From assembly GCA_001799565.1 (NCBI GenBank), contig MGTS01000024.1, positions 1 to 64,000 on the forward strand: a stretch of 64,000 nucleotides of DNA, written 5' to 3'. Shown piece by piece: positions 22,972-31,164 of this stretch; the first letter of the stretch is position 1; each line of letters starts with the position of its first letter. The translations under genes were made by a program, and so were the position numbers. The notes beneath the pieces were generated by a model. That model had not been told where the DNA came from. It saw only the letters and a program-made list of their open reading frames with translations, and searched no databases. Origin of the DNA: Elusimicrobia bacterium GWA2_51_34. Its GTDB lineage: Bacteria > Elusimicrobiota > Elusimicrobia > Elusimicrobiales > UBA9959.

Positions 22972-24804
22972 CTATATTCCCAGCAGCCTGCGCCACCAGA
23001 TTTTTTCTTCTTTAACTTCCGTGAGCTGGTCCGGAACCTGGCGTTCGGACTGTCTTTTGTAAACGGGAAGGCCCACGCGGAAGGTGGAGCCTCTGCCCGG
23101 CTCGCTTTCAACCGTTATGCGGCCGCCCTGCATTACGGTCATAGCCTTTGTGATGGCAAGACCTAGTCCCGTGCCGCCCACTTTTTCCCCGGCGGCCACC
23201 TGCACGAATTTTTCAAAAATTTTGCCCTGGTCTTCTTTTTTTATGCCGCAACCGGTATCTTTCACGGAGAAGAAGATGAAGTTTGCCAGAGTTCCTTTGC
23301 CTGTATCGGCGCTTACCTCTATTTTGCCTCCGGACGGAGTGAACTTGATAGAGTTAGATATCAGGTTTATCAGTATCTGCACGGTGCGGCGTTTATCCGC
23401 GTAAATGTGGCCAAGACCCGGTTCGGGAAATGTAGAGAGCATTACGCCTTTTGAGGCGGTCCAGGCCTTCATTGATTCAGTCGCCTCTTTTATTATTTCC
23501 TCCGCGGAGACGCTCTCTTGGTGTAAAACCAGCTTGCCTGACTGTAATTTAGAGAAGTCAAGTATATCAGTGATGATGGAATTGAGGCGTTCCGAGTTGC
23601 GTATGGCGGTATTGAGCATGTTTTTGGTGCCGTCTCCAATTCCGCTTTCCCTGGAAAGCAGGTCAAGCGCCATGTGTATGGAGGTAAGAGGCGAACGTAA
23701 CTCGTGGGTCATGTTGGCTATAAAATCCCGCTGGAGTTGTTCCACCTGTTTCAGCTTTGTTGAGTCGGTAGGAACTGAGACCGATCCCACCACCTTGCCG
23801 TCCTCGTTTTGTATTATGGCGGTGGATTTTTTTATGGCCTCACTGAGATCCTTTCCGCCTTTTTGTTCCACATCCTTTGAAATTTCGCGCTGGTTCACGC
23901 TTCCTATTTCTTTTGCGAGCGACACTACCTGGTTTTCAAGCTGGTTGATGTCAAAAATTTTCTTGCCGGAGAGTTCGCTGAGCGCCTTGCCGGAAATAGT
24001 CTCCGCCTGCGGGTTCATCATTAAAATCTTGCCGTCCTTGTCCACTACCACCACGCCTTCGGCTATATTTGAAATAACGGACTCAGTGCGGGCTATGTCG
24101 TTTTCTATTTTCTTTTTCTCACGCCTTATCCCTTCAACGGCTTTAGAAATATTGGCTTCCATCTCATTTTTTATTTTTTTGATCAGAAGCTCAGTCACGG
24201 CGCGCTGTTCACCGGTATCAGGCGTCGCTTTGGCCGCCAATGTGGACAGAGCGTCGTTAAGGGTAAGGTCGGAGAGCGCTTTATCCAGCGGTTCAGCCTG
24301 TCCCCGCTCCTCCGCGCCCGGGAGGGACGGGTTTACCACGGCTTCCGTTGTTTGCGCCTGTGCTTTGTCAACCTTCGCGTAAATTGCCAGACTGACAGAA
24401 ATTTTTTCTATCCCGTGTTCTTTAAGATAGGCGGCGGCGTCAACTTTGAAGGCCTGCATCTGGCAGAGAGCGAGCAGATCATCTTTGGAGACTCCGTTCA
24501 GGAAAGAGAGCGTCTGGATGTGGAATCTGGAAAAAAGATTCTTCAGGGAGTTGGGCAGTTTATCGGCTGTCAGAAGAGGGGAGCCGTTGACTATAAGTTT
24601 ATTGTTGTCAAGCGTCAGGGATAACTCCCCGCCGGGTGAGGCGGTTGTGATTTTTTCAAGTAAAGACTGGCCTTCATCCAGGGCCATGCGCACCTGCGGG
24701 TGATCCGGCTTGTAGAGGTTTATCTGAACTAAAGCCCTTGTGAAAGCCTTAAGGAACCCGAGCCAAAGCAGGCGTTCATCTTTTTCTTCCGTTTCTTCTG
24801 TCAT
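22972..24804 (-). CDS. Cytoplasmic PAS histidine kinase
   Basis: A 610-residue sensor kinase without membrane segments. The first 150 residues are an unassigned sensory region that includes a GGELSLTLDNNKLIVNG segment of a kind common in deltaproteobacterial-type signalling proteins. A coiled linker leads to a PAS domain (NIAEGVVVVDKDGKILMMN, about 235-330). HisKA follows with phospho-acceptor His in FIANMTHELRSPL. HATPase has N box QILINLISNSIKF, G1 VKDTGCGI, F box IFEKFVQ and G2 GGTGLGLAI. Its start overlaps the sugar dehydrogenase stop by 4 bp, so the two genes are translationally coupled. The partner regulator is not obvious; the OmpR-type regulator at 26.5 kb is divergent and near. Confidence 0.88.
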   Translation of the reverse strand: MTEETEEKDERLLWLGFLKAFTRALVQINLYKPDHPQVRMALDEGQSLLEKITTASPGGELSLTLDNNKLIVNGSPLLTADKLPNSLKNLFSRFHIQTLSFLNGVSKDDLLALCQMQAFKVDAAAYLKEHGIEKISVSLAIYAKVDKAQAQTTEAVVNPSLPGAEERGQAEPLDKALSDLTLNDALSTLAAKATPDTGEQRAVTELLIKKIKNEMEANISKAVEGIRREKKKIENDIARTESVISNIAEGVVVVDKDGKILMMNPQAETISGKALSELSGKKIFDINQLENQVVSLAKEIGSVNQREISKDVEQKGGKDLSEAIKKSTAIIQNEDGKVVGSVSVPTDSTKLKQVEQLQRDFIANMTHELRSPLTSIHMALDLLSRESGIGDGTKNMLNTAIRNSERLNSIITDILDFSKLQSGKLVLHQESVSAEEIIKEATESMKAWTASKGVMLSTFPEPGLGHIYADKRRTVQILINLISNSIKFTPSGGKIEVSADTGKGTLANFIFFSVKDTGCGIKKEDQGKIFEKFVQVAAGEKVGGTGLGLAITKAMTVMQGGRITVESEPGRGSTFRVGLPVYKRQSERQVPDQLTEVKEEKIWWRRLLGI

Positions 24805-26099
24805 AGACGGTAAAGATTCCCTGCTTTAAGCCCCTTGGAGGCGTTTCTGGTATCAAAAACAAGCTTTGAATTCTTTATCAGTTTGGCGTAATCAATGGCT
24901 GAATGGGGGGTTATTATCAGCACGCAGTCGTAGGCGCCTATCATTTTTGCGGTGAGAGGTTTTGAACGGTAAATTCCGTTTTCTATCTTTATCTCTGGAA
25001 CAAAGGGGTCGTGATAATCGGTTCTTGCGCCGGTTTTTCCGAGCAGCGTAAATACATCTTTGGCGGGGGATTCGCGCGGGTCGGAAATATCCGGCTTATA
25101 GGCCATGCCTATCATGAGTATTTTTGAAGTTTTAAGCGCCTTGCCTTTTAAATTAAGAAGCTCGCCCAGGCGCGCCACCACATGCTCCGGCATGGAAGAA
25201 TTTATAACGCCCGCAAGGTCTATGAAACGCGGCTCAAAATTAAGGGTTTTCATTTTCCAGCCCAGATAATGCGGGTCTAGCGGGATGCAGTGCCCGCCGA
25301 TGCCGGGGCCCGGATAAAAAGGCATGAATCCGAAAGGTTTTGAGGACGCGGCTTTTATCACTTCCCAAACGTCAAGGCCCAGCTTGTGGCACATAAGCGC
25401 CATTTCGTTCATCATGGCGATGTTTACCGCGCGGAAGGTGTTTTCAAGGAGCTTTACCAGTTCAGCCGCTTCGGCGCTTGAAACTTCATGCACCGTGTCT
25501 ATTACCTGGCCGTAAAGCAGGCCGGCCAGTCGCGTGCAGGTTTTGGTAAGCCCGCCCACTACTTTCGGGGTATTTTTGATGCCGTATTTCGGGTTGCCGG
25601 GGTCAACGCGCTCGGGTGAGAAGGCCAGATAAAAATCCCTGCCGGCTTTAAGGCCGGTTTCTTCAAGGATAGGCTTTACCAGGTCCCGGGTAGTGCCGGG
25701 GTAGGTGGTGCTTTCAAGGATGATAACCTGTTTTCTGCGCAGATATTTTTTTATCTGCAGGGCGGATGACACGATGTAGGAAACATCCGGGTCTTTGCTC
25801 TTCCTTAAAGGGGTGGGAACGCAGACTATTACCGCGTCCATTTTTTTAAGCCCCGAAAAATCCAGGCTGGCTTTAAGCTTTCCCGCTTTTGAAAGGGCGG
25901 ACACTTCGCCGGAGGTTATGTCGCCTATGTAGGAAACGCCTTTAGCTATGGCTTTTACTTTTTTTGAGTCCACTTCAAAACCGGTGGTGATAAATCCGCC
26001 CTTGGCGAATTCCACCGCCAGCGGCAGACCGACATAGCCCAGGCCTATCACGCCCACTTTAAAGCGCCTGGTCTTTATGGCATTTTCCAGTTCTTTCAT
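24801..26099 (-). CDS. UDP-sugar 6-dehydrogenase (WecC/WbpA type)
   Basis: 432 residues, NAD-dependent oxidation of a nucleotide sugar such as UDP-GlcNAc or UDP-glucose to the uronate, for surface polysaccharide. It has the Rossmann motif GVIGLGYVGLPLA at the N-terminus, VPTPL, the ESTTYPGTT loop, and AFSPERVDPGN, characteristic of the UDP-N-acetylhexosamine subfamily. The catalytic Cys is in PGIGGHCIPLDP (about 270), with MIGMAYKPDISDPRESPA in the C-terminal UDP-binding domain. It is coupled to the downstream histidine kinase by a 4-bp overlap. No glycosyltransferase cluster is beside it. Confidence 0.88.
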   Translation of the reverse strand: MKELENAIKTRRFKVGVIGLGYVGLPLAVEFAKGGFITTGFEVDSKKVKAIAKGVSYIGDITSGEVSALSKAGKLKASLDFSGLKKMDAVIVCVPTPLRKSKDPDVSYIVSSALQIKKYLRRKQVIILESTTYPGTTRDLVKPILEETGLKAGRDFYLAFSPERVDPGNPKYGIKNTPKVVGGLTKTCTRLAGLLYGQVIDTVHEVSSAEAAELVKLLENTFRAVNIAMMNEMALMCHKLGLDVWEVIKAASSKPFGFMPFYPGPGIGGHCIPLDPHYLGWKMKTLNFEPRFIDLAGVINSSMPEHVVARLGELLNLKGKALKTSKILMIGMAYKPDISDPRESPAKDVFTLLGKTGARTDYHDPFVPEIKIENGIYRSKPLTAKMIGAYDCVLIITPHSAIDYAKLIKNSKLVFDTRNASKGLKAGNLYRL

Positions 26100-26541
26100 T
26101 CTTAAAAATTATACTAAAAAAGTCCGCTTGTCATTTTCTCACCTCCGTGCCAAGTCATCTTAAACATGTTACTGAAAGAAGAATGCCGTCATCAGTCGTT
26201 TCTTTTGGCAAGTCCATAATTAATCTTCACCAAAGACGATTAATTAATAATTCCAATCTAAAGTTCTGGAATATCTTAAATGACTTAACCGGGGAATTTC
26301 ACAAAACGTTATAACTTTTTGTATTATAACGGTAGAGATCGGTTTTTTGCGATCTTTCGGCGAGCGACAAAGCTTCAGATGCGGTGGAGCCCATAACGGT
26401 TTTTACGTCCCCTACGGAGGGCCCGACAACTTTGTTGAAAAATAATTAACCGGGTACAACCCCGTGATTGCGCCATGGTTGATATTGGGGCGCCCTCGCC
26501 AAAAAGTAAGAAAGTAGGAAGCATCCTCTGTTCCTTTCCCA
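26100..26541 (+). other. Divergent control region with possible structured leader
   Basis: This 440-bp gap separates the sugar dehydrogenase (minus) from the response regulator (plus). From 26330 the plus strand has a stem GATCG-GTTTTTTG-CGATC, then GGCGAGCGACAAAGC, GGTGGAGCCCATAACGG and TACGGAGGGCCCGAC, the kind of GC-rich, purine-motif-rich stretch seen in riboswitches. It loosely recalls cyclic-di-GMP or guanidine riboswitch pieces but matches no consensus I can confirm. An AT-rich GTATTATAAC just upstream (26321 onward) could be a -10 region. Confidence 0.35.
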
Positions 26542-27231
26542 ATGTTAAAGAAAATACTGCTGGTAGATGACGATAAACTTGTGCTCAACACCACCCGGAG
26601 GTATTTACAGGGCCATGGGTTTGACGTGGTCTGCGCGGAGAACGGCACTGAGGCGGTAGTCCTTGCCGGCGATTTGCACCCCGCCCTTGTTATAACGGAT
26701 GTGGAAATGACAGGTTTGGACGGTTTCGCGCTGTGCAAGATCATAAAGGGAACCGATGGCTTCTCGAAAGTGCCGGTAATAATAATTTCCGGCAACAAAA
26801 TAAGCGATGAAAATATACTGGCTGGTTATAACAGGGGAGCGGATGACTACATCTTAAAGCCGGTTTCCTTGCCCGTTCTATTGGCCAAGATCAATGCTGT
26901 GATGAAGCGTTACGAAGCATTCCTGGGAAAGAATGAAAGGATTTTAAAATTGGGGATGGTGATAGATCCTTCCGACAGGACGGTCGTTATGGGGGGGCGG
27001 ACTATAAACCTTACGCGCAAGGAGTTTGATTTGCTGACGGCGCTTATAACGGGGGAGAACCGCCTTCTAAGCATAACGTATTTGCTCGACACAGTGTGGG
27101 GCTATGATCCGGCCAGCTATAACGACCCGCATACCGTAAGGGTCCACGTCTCTTCCCTGCGAAAAAAACTGGGGCCTGAAATAGGCAGCCACATAATAAG
27201 CGTCCTCGGCCACGGGTATAAATTTAAATAG
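26542..27231 (+). CDS. OmpR/PhoB-family response regulator
   Basis: 229 residues: a receiver domain (LLVDDD at 6-11, phospho-acceptor Asp53 in ITDVEMTG, Ser/Thr-type VIIISGN, Lys in ILKPVS) joined to a winged-helix DNA-binding domain (LTRKEFDLLTAL, then VRVHVSSLRKKLG and ISVLGHGYKF). It would activate or repress transcription on phosphorylation. It is transcribed alone, away from the sugar dehydrogenase and histidine kinase pair, and may be the target of that kinase. Confidence 0.9.
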   Translation: MLKKILLVDDDKLVLNTTRRYLQGHGFDVVCAENGTEAVVLAGDLHPALVITDVEMTGLDGFALCKIIKGTDGFSKVPVIIISGNKISDENILAGYNRGADDYILKPVSLPVLLAKINAVMKRYEAFLGKNERILKLGMVIDPSDRTVVMGGRTINLTRKEFDLLTALITGENRLLSITYLLDTVWGYDPASYNDPHTVRVHVSSLRKKLGPEIGSHIISVLGHGYKFK

Positions 27232-27352
27232 GTTTGCCGCCCCTCTCGTCTCTACTTTTAACGTCCGTGTTCGCTCTGTGCCCGGGTGGCCCGCAGACCC
27301 ATGCCGCTGAAGATGTCCATGTAAAGACGGAGAGTGATGCGGTCTTTATCTG

Positions 27353-27718
27353 TTATTCTTCTTTTAACATCTTTTCCATTATGTCCCGTATCTCGTTTAT
27401 GCCGAACGGTTTTATCAGGAAACCGTAAACTTCCACTCCCGGCACTATGGGGTTGGCGAGTTTTGAGAAAGAACCGGTTACAACTATGATCTTAACGGCG
27501 GGGCGGCGGGCTTTTATCTTTTTTATGACTTCTTCGCCGCGCATATCCGGCATTTTAAGGTCGCAGATCACCGCGGTGAAATCTTCTTTTTCAATAAGGG
27601 CCAGGGCGGATGTCCCGTCGGCCGCCTCGGAAACGGCCCATCCACGGCTTGAAAGCGCGCGTCGCGCGTAATTCCTTACGATATCTTCGTCGTCAACAAT
27701 AAGGATCTTCTTGTGCAT
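27353..27718 (-). CDS. Single-domain response regulator (CheY-like)
   Basis: 121 residues consisting only of a receiver domain: ILIVDDED, phospho-acceptor Asp53 in VICDLKMPDM, VVTGS, and FLIKPFG with the conserved Lys. There is no output domain, so it acts by protein contact or as a phosphate relay. It ends the minus-strand operon begun by the hybrid kinase gene, whose stop lies 1 bp upstream of its ATG. The pair is probably a phosphorelay. Confidence 0.88.
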   Translation of the reverse strand: MHKKILIVDDEDIVRNYARRALSSRGWAVSEAADGTSALALIEKEDFTAVICDLKMPDMRGEEVIKKIKARRPAVKIIVVTGSFSKLANPIVPGVEVYGFLIKPFGINEIRDIMEKMLKEE

Positions 27719-27719
27719 A

Positions 27720-29270
27720 TTATGTGGGAATGATTAATGTGAAAGCAGAACCTTTTCCAGGTTCGCTTTGCGCGGTTATTGTGCCGGAGTGCTTGTTGAT
27801 TATGCCGAGGCAGACCGAGAGGCCAAGTCCCGTGCCTCTTCCCACGGGTTTGGTGGTGAAAAAAGGGTCAAAGACCCTGGTCAACATATTCGTGGGTATC
27901 CCGACACCAGTGTCGGCAATGGTTATTTCCACGCCCTCTTTGTCGCCGACCTGCGCGGGGCGCGTGGAGATGGTTATCGTTCCCCCGTCCGGCATGGCGT
28001 CACGGGCGTTTGTAAGCAGGTTGAGGAACACCTGCATAAGCTGCTGGAAGTCGGCGTTGATCATAGGAAGACCTTCCGCTGACTTCCTGACGATCGTTAT
28101 GCGTTGAAGTTCCATCTGGTGAGCGCAGAGTGTCAGTGTTTCCTCAAGGGGTTCGTTCACGTTTATCGGTGACATGAGGGATTCATCCTGCCTGGCGAAA
28201 GACAGGAGCGAGGTGATTATTTTCTTACAGCGGAACACGGCTTTTTCAATATCCTTGAGGTCCTTATAGCTCTGGGTAGATCGCTCTTCCTTTTCAAGCA
28301 GCAGCTGCGTTAGGCCGAGTATGCCGGAAATCGGGTTGTTGATTTCATGCGCCAGTCCTCCGGACATCTGTCCCAGTACGGACATTTTTTCAGCCTGTAT
28401 CAGCTGGGACTGTGTTTCCTGCAGTTGGCGGTAGAGGTTGGCGTTCCGGAGGGCCAGATTTACAAGCGAACCGAAGACTTTTGCCCGCTGTGTGTCGTTC
28501 TCGGTAAAATATGCGTTAGGCCGTTTGCGGTTTATGTTTATAAGTCCGGTAAGCCTGTTCCCTTCCATTAATGGCAGTATCATCGCAAATTTTATTTCCC
28601 CTATCAGGGCGATGTCCGTGAATTTGGCGTCATTGAACGGCTCATCAACCAGTGTAATTGCGTTAATGTCATCTACCGGCAGCCGGTGTAGTATGCGTGT
28701 GCATACTTCAAGCCTTGATTTTTCCCGGGCTTGTCCATCCAGCCCGTAGGAGACGGCGATATAAGGTTTTCCGGTTTTGTTTATCAGCACCAGTAGCGAT
28801 TCGTCGGCTTTGAGTATCCGCGTAACCGAATCGATGATTATACTGAGCAGTTCCTCGGATCGGATAGTGGAAAAGATGGCTTTTGTTATGTCGTTGAATT
28901 TTTTCTTTTCTAGCGCCCGCTCTACCACAGTGCGCAGTTCGGCTATATTGAAGGGCTTGTGCAGGTAATCAAAGGCGCCCTTGCGCATGCTCTGGATGGC
29001 CGTACTCATGCTCCCATAGGCGGTGATTATTATAGCTTCGGTTTCCGGATCTATTTTCTTTATCTCGCCGAGGGCGCTTATGCCGTCCATGCCGGGCATC
29101 TGTATGTCCATTATTACAAGATCGAATTTTTCCTTGCGTACGGCGTTTACACCCTGTTCTCCGCTAAAAGCCCTGGACAGGACGTATCCGTCGGACGAAA
29201 GCGCGGCGCAGATAATTTCAGATATCTGTTCTTCGTCGTCCACCACAAGTATTCTGGCTTTTTTCGTCAT
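27720..29270 (-). CDS. Hybrid receiver-GAF-histidine kinase
   Basis: 516 residues with an N-terminal receiver domain (ILVVDDEEQ; Asp in DLVIMDIQMPG near 53; Lys in YLHKPFN). A GAF-like sensory domain spans about 145-290, then HisKA with His in GLAHEINNPISG (about 308), then HATPase (VFLNLLTNARDAM, ADTGVGIP, GRGTGLGLSV). An N-terminal receiver on a kinase suggests it is itself switched by another kinase. The start is set at ATG 29270 (MTKKARILVVDDEE): the 95 residues that the ORF track adds upstream are not protein-like and fall in a GC-rich possible RNA region. It is co-transcribed with the CheY-like gene. Confidence 0.87.
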   Translation of the reverse strand: MTKKARILVVDDEEQISEIICAALSSDGYVLSRAFSGEQGVNAVRKEKFDLVIMDIQMPGMDGISALGEIKKIDPETEAIIITAYGSMSTAIQSMRKGAFDYLHKPFNIAELRTVVERALEKKKFNDITKAIFSTIRSEELLSIIIDSVTRILKADESLLVLINKTGKPYIAVSYGLDGQAREKSRLEVCTRILHRLPVDDINAITLVDEPFNDAKFTDIALIGEIKFAMILPLMEGNRLTGLININRKRPNAYFTENDTQRAKVFGSLVNLALRNANLYRQLQETQSQLIQAEKMSVLGQMSGGLAHEINNPISGILGLTQLLLEKEERSTQSYKDLKDIEKAVFRCKKIITSLLSFARQDESLMSPINVNEPLEETLTLCAHQMELQRITIVRKSAEGLPMINADFQQLMQVFLNLLTNARDAMPDGGTITISTRPAQVGDKEGVEITIADTGVGIPTNMLTRVFDPFFTTKPVGRGTGLGLSVCLGIINKHSGTITAQSEPGKGSAFTLIIPT

Positions 29271-29563
29271 GAAAACGATCCATGCAAGTTCAATAAACCC
29301 ATTGTACAAAATAAACTTCCGCATTAACCCGTTGCCCGGCACTGACGGGCTTTGCATCGGAAGCAGGGCGGTAAAGCCGGTAAAGCCGAAGGAAAACGTG
29401 CGGGAAAGTCCCCGTCCATTCCAGGCCGAAGTCTGCAAAAAGAGGACTTGAAACAACGAAAATCCCAAACCAGGGGCCTGGTTATTTGGGGACGGTAGCG
29501 CCGGACATGAGTAAACCGCAAGTCCGGTCTTGTGGAGGGGTGAACAACGGCGCAATGGGATGG
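29271..29563. other. GC-rich gap with several stable stems, possible structured RNA
   Basis: Within 150 bp of the plus strand, stems can be drawn for CGGGAAAGTCCCCG (29401 on), AAGTC/GACTT (29430-29449), CCCAAACCAGG/CCTGGTTATTTGGG (29464-29490) and CCGGAC/GTCCGG (29511-29527). CCGTCC/GGACGG closes around the middle two. The DNA is non-coding between the hybrid kinase and a transglutaminase-like gene, both minus strand, so a minus-strand leader is equally possible. No known RNA family was recognised. Confidence 0.35.
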
Positions 29564-30172
29564 TTATTGTGAGGCAATGTCAACCAAAAGGGATGGCGGC
29601 AGGTCGCCTGCCGTTGCGCTTGCATGTACATTCGCTTTCGCCGCCGGGTTTTCCGCCACCGGTTCCGCGGGAACAGCGGTTGCGATAGCCGATAGTCCTG
29701 AAAGGGACGGAGGGGAACTGCCGCCTGCTTGATTAAATGCCTGCCACTCTACTATTGTCCACGGGCCTCCGCCGATATCAGCAACTATATTGCGCCAGGC
29801 AGTTTCTGGCTCGTATTGCTTCCTGTTTATTTCGTCTATAAATCCCTTTTTCCCTTTATGGTTGGTATAAAGTGTGACAGCGTGAAGGTTTCCGGCGTCA
29901 TTTTTAAGCGTAACGACCCGGGCTTCTACCCCCGCGCACGAATTAAGCGTTTCCTCTGCCACTACGGCCATGCACTTGCAGTCCCCAACGCCGCGGGTCA
30001 TGCATGTTTCTGCTGACTCCCATTTGTCAGTCCGTTCGTAGATAATACGTTGTCCTATCCAATGGCTTATGCGGTCTGGTTGGCATTTGGTGTATAAAGC
30101 CAAATCCGTAGGCGTTGTCATCGGCATCGTCCCGGTAAGTCCTAAAAAAAACATGGCGATTGAGCGGAGCAT
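29564..30172 (-). CDS. Secreted transglutaminase-like protein
   Basis: 202 residues. A short hydrophobic N-terminus (MLRSIAMFFLGLTGTMPM) looks like a signal peptide. The core fits a bacterial transglutaminase/cysteine-protease-like fold: Cys65 in GVGDCKCMAVVAEE, His97 in GNLHAVTLY and Asp113 in GFIDEINRK make a Cys-His-Asp triad. The C-terminal 60 residues are alanine and proline-rich and probably disordered. It would act outside the cytoplasm as a peptidase or crosslinking enzyme on an unknown substrate. It lies upstream of the GC-rich gap and the hybrid kinase. Confidence 0.65.
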   Translation of the reverse strand: MLRSIAMFFLGLTGTMPMTTPTDLALYTKCQPDRISHWIGQRIIYERTDKWESAETCMTRGVGDCKCMAVVAEETLNSCAGVEARVVTLKNDAGNLHAVTLYTNHKGKKGFIDEINRKQYEPETAWRNIVADIGGGPWTIVEWQAFNQAGGSSPPSLSGLSAIATAVPAEPVAENPAAKANVHASATAGDLPPSLLVDIASQ

Positions 30173-30513
30173 GTCAATATCCTTGTCAATAATAGTGTAG
30201 GCAAAGCACTAAAAATTGGGCGCAAATCCTTGTCAAATTCGGGTCAAATATTTACTGCGGGTATAAAGGGTGGCGCGGTCAACTGGGGGCAAATAAGAAT
30301 TTTTCACATTCGCACTTTATTGGAAGAACCCGTTCATTTCCCTGGAACTGTTCCGGATAGCCAGGTATGAGGGGGAAAGGGCCTTATCACCCTTTCACGG
30401 AACTATATGAAACTCAGGAGTTCTAATCCTGGCGTTTCAGTGGTCGACAGGATTCAAAATTTATGTGCCGCCCACGCTGCTCTTTATTTAGAGGGGCATA
30501 TAATAATATAATT
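30173..30513. other. Gap with two hairpins upstream of the M50 protease
   Basis: No gene supported. GAAAGGG/CCCTTTC (30375-30381 with 30390-30396) and GAAACTCAGGA...TCCTGGCGTTTC (30409 on) form stems. They could be terminators or leader structures. Otherwise nothing was recognised. Confidence 0.4.
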
Positions 30514-31161
30514 ATGGCAATGGAATGGATTTTACAGGCTCCGGTGCTTTTCTTCTCCGTGATCGTGCATGAATTCGCCCATGGCTTTATCGCTTACGAG
30601 AAAGGGGACGATACCGCGTATTTATCCGGCAGGCTGACCTTAAACCCCCTGCCGCACATTGACTTTATGGGCACTGTGGTGATGCCGGTTATTTGCGCTG
30701 TGTCGGGTTTTCCCATTATAGGCTGGGCAAAGCCGGTGCCGGTAAATCCTTACCGGATGGCAAATCCCAGGCGCGACATGGCGCTGGTGGCCTTAAGCGG
30801 CCCGGTTTCCAACCTGCTGCTTGCAATGCTTTCTTTTGCGCTCTGGAAAATATTCGCTTTGAATTTTTTGGGCGCGGATCTGACTTTGACACTTTTGAAG
30901 GCCTTGCAGTTTGGGGTGATCATAAATCTTGCGCTTGCTTTTTTTAATCTTATTCCGGTATCCCCGCTGGACGGCAGCAATATATTGCTCGGTTGGCTTT
31001 CAGGGCGCTGGCTTGAAAATTATGAAAAACACATCCCTTACGGGATGTATATTATACTCGCCCTTGTGCTTACCGGGCTGGTAAAATATCTGATATTGCC
31101 GCCCCTTTTGCTTGCTATTGCGTTTCTGGGAGGGCTTGGTTTTGTTCCTATGTCATTTTAA
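30514..31161 (+). CDS. Site-2 protease family (M50) membrane metalloprotease
   Basis: A 215-residue integral membrane zinc protease. The zinc site HEFAHG near residue 20 lies within the first membrane helix (VLFFSVIVHEFAHGFIA). The second metal ligand is in VSPLDGSNILLG, and four or five hydrophobic segments surround it. ATG 30514 is chosen; the ORF-track start adds 17 unlikely residues. Small members of this group lack PDZ domains. Substrates cannot be inferred. The stop codon is 3 bp before trpS, so they share a transcript, an order also known from other bacteria with trpS-scpA-scpB. Confidence 0.85.
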   Translation: MAMEWILQAPVLFFSVIVHEFAHGFIAYEKGDDTAYLSGRLTLNPLPHIDFMGTVVMPVICAVSGFPIIGWAKPVPVNPYRMANPRRDMALVALSGPVSNLLLAMLSFALWKIFALNFLGADLTLTLLKALQFGVIINLALAFFNLIPVSPLDGSNILLGWLSGRWLENYEKHIPYGMYIILALVLTGLVKYLILPPLLLAIAFLGGLGFVPMSF

Positions 31162-31164
31162 TTT

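Noticed and set aside
26311-26440. Class I cyclic-di-GMP riboswitch
   Set aside because: GACAAAGC resembles the GACGCAAAGC core but lacks two bases, and the second hairpin does not fit the consensus.
29271-29555. N-terminal 95-residue extension of the hybrid kinase ORF
   Set aside because: The added residues are low in protein character and lie before a perfect receiver-domain start at ATG 29270.
29271-29563. RNase P RNA
   Set aside because: GGGAAAGTCCCCG resembles the P4-side GGAAAGTCC, but the other conserved blocks of RNase P RNA and its length are missing.
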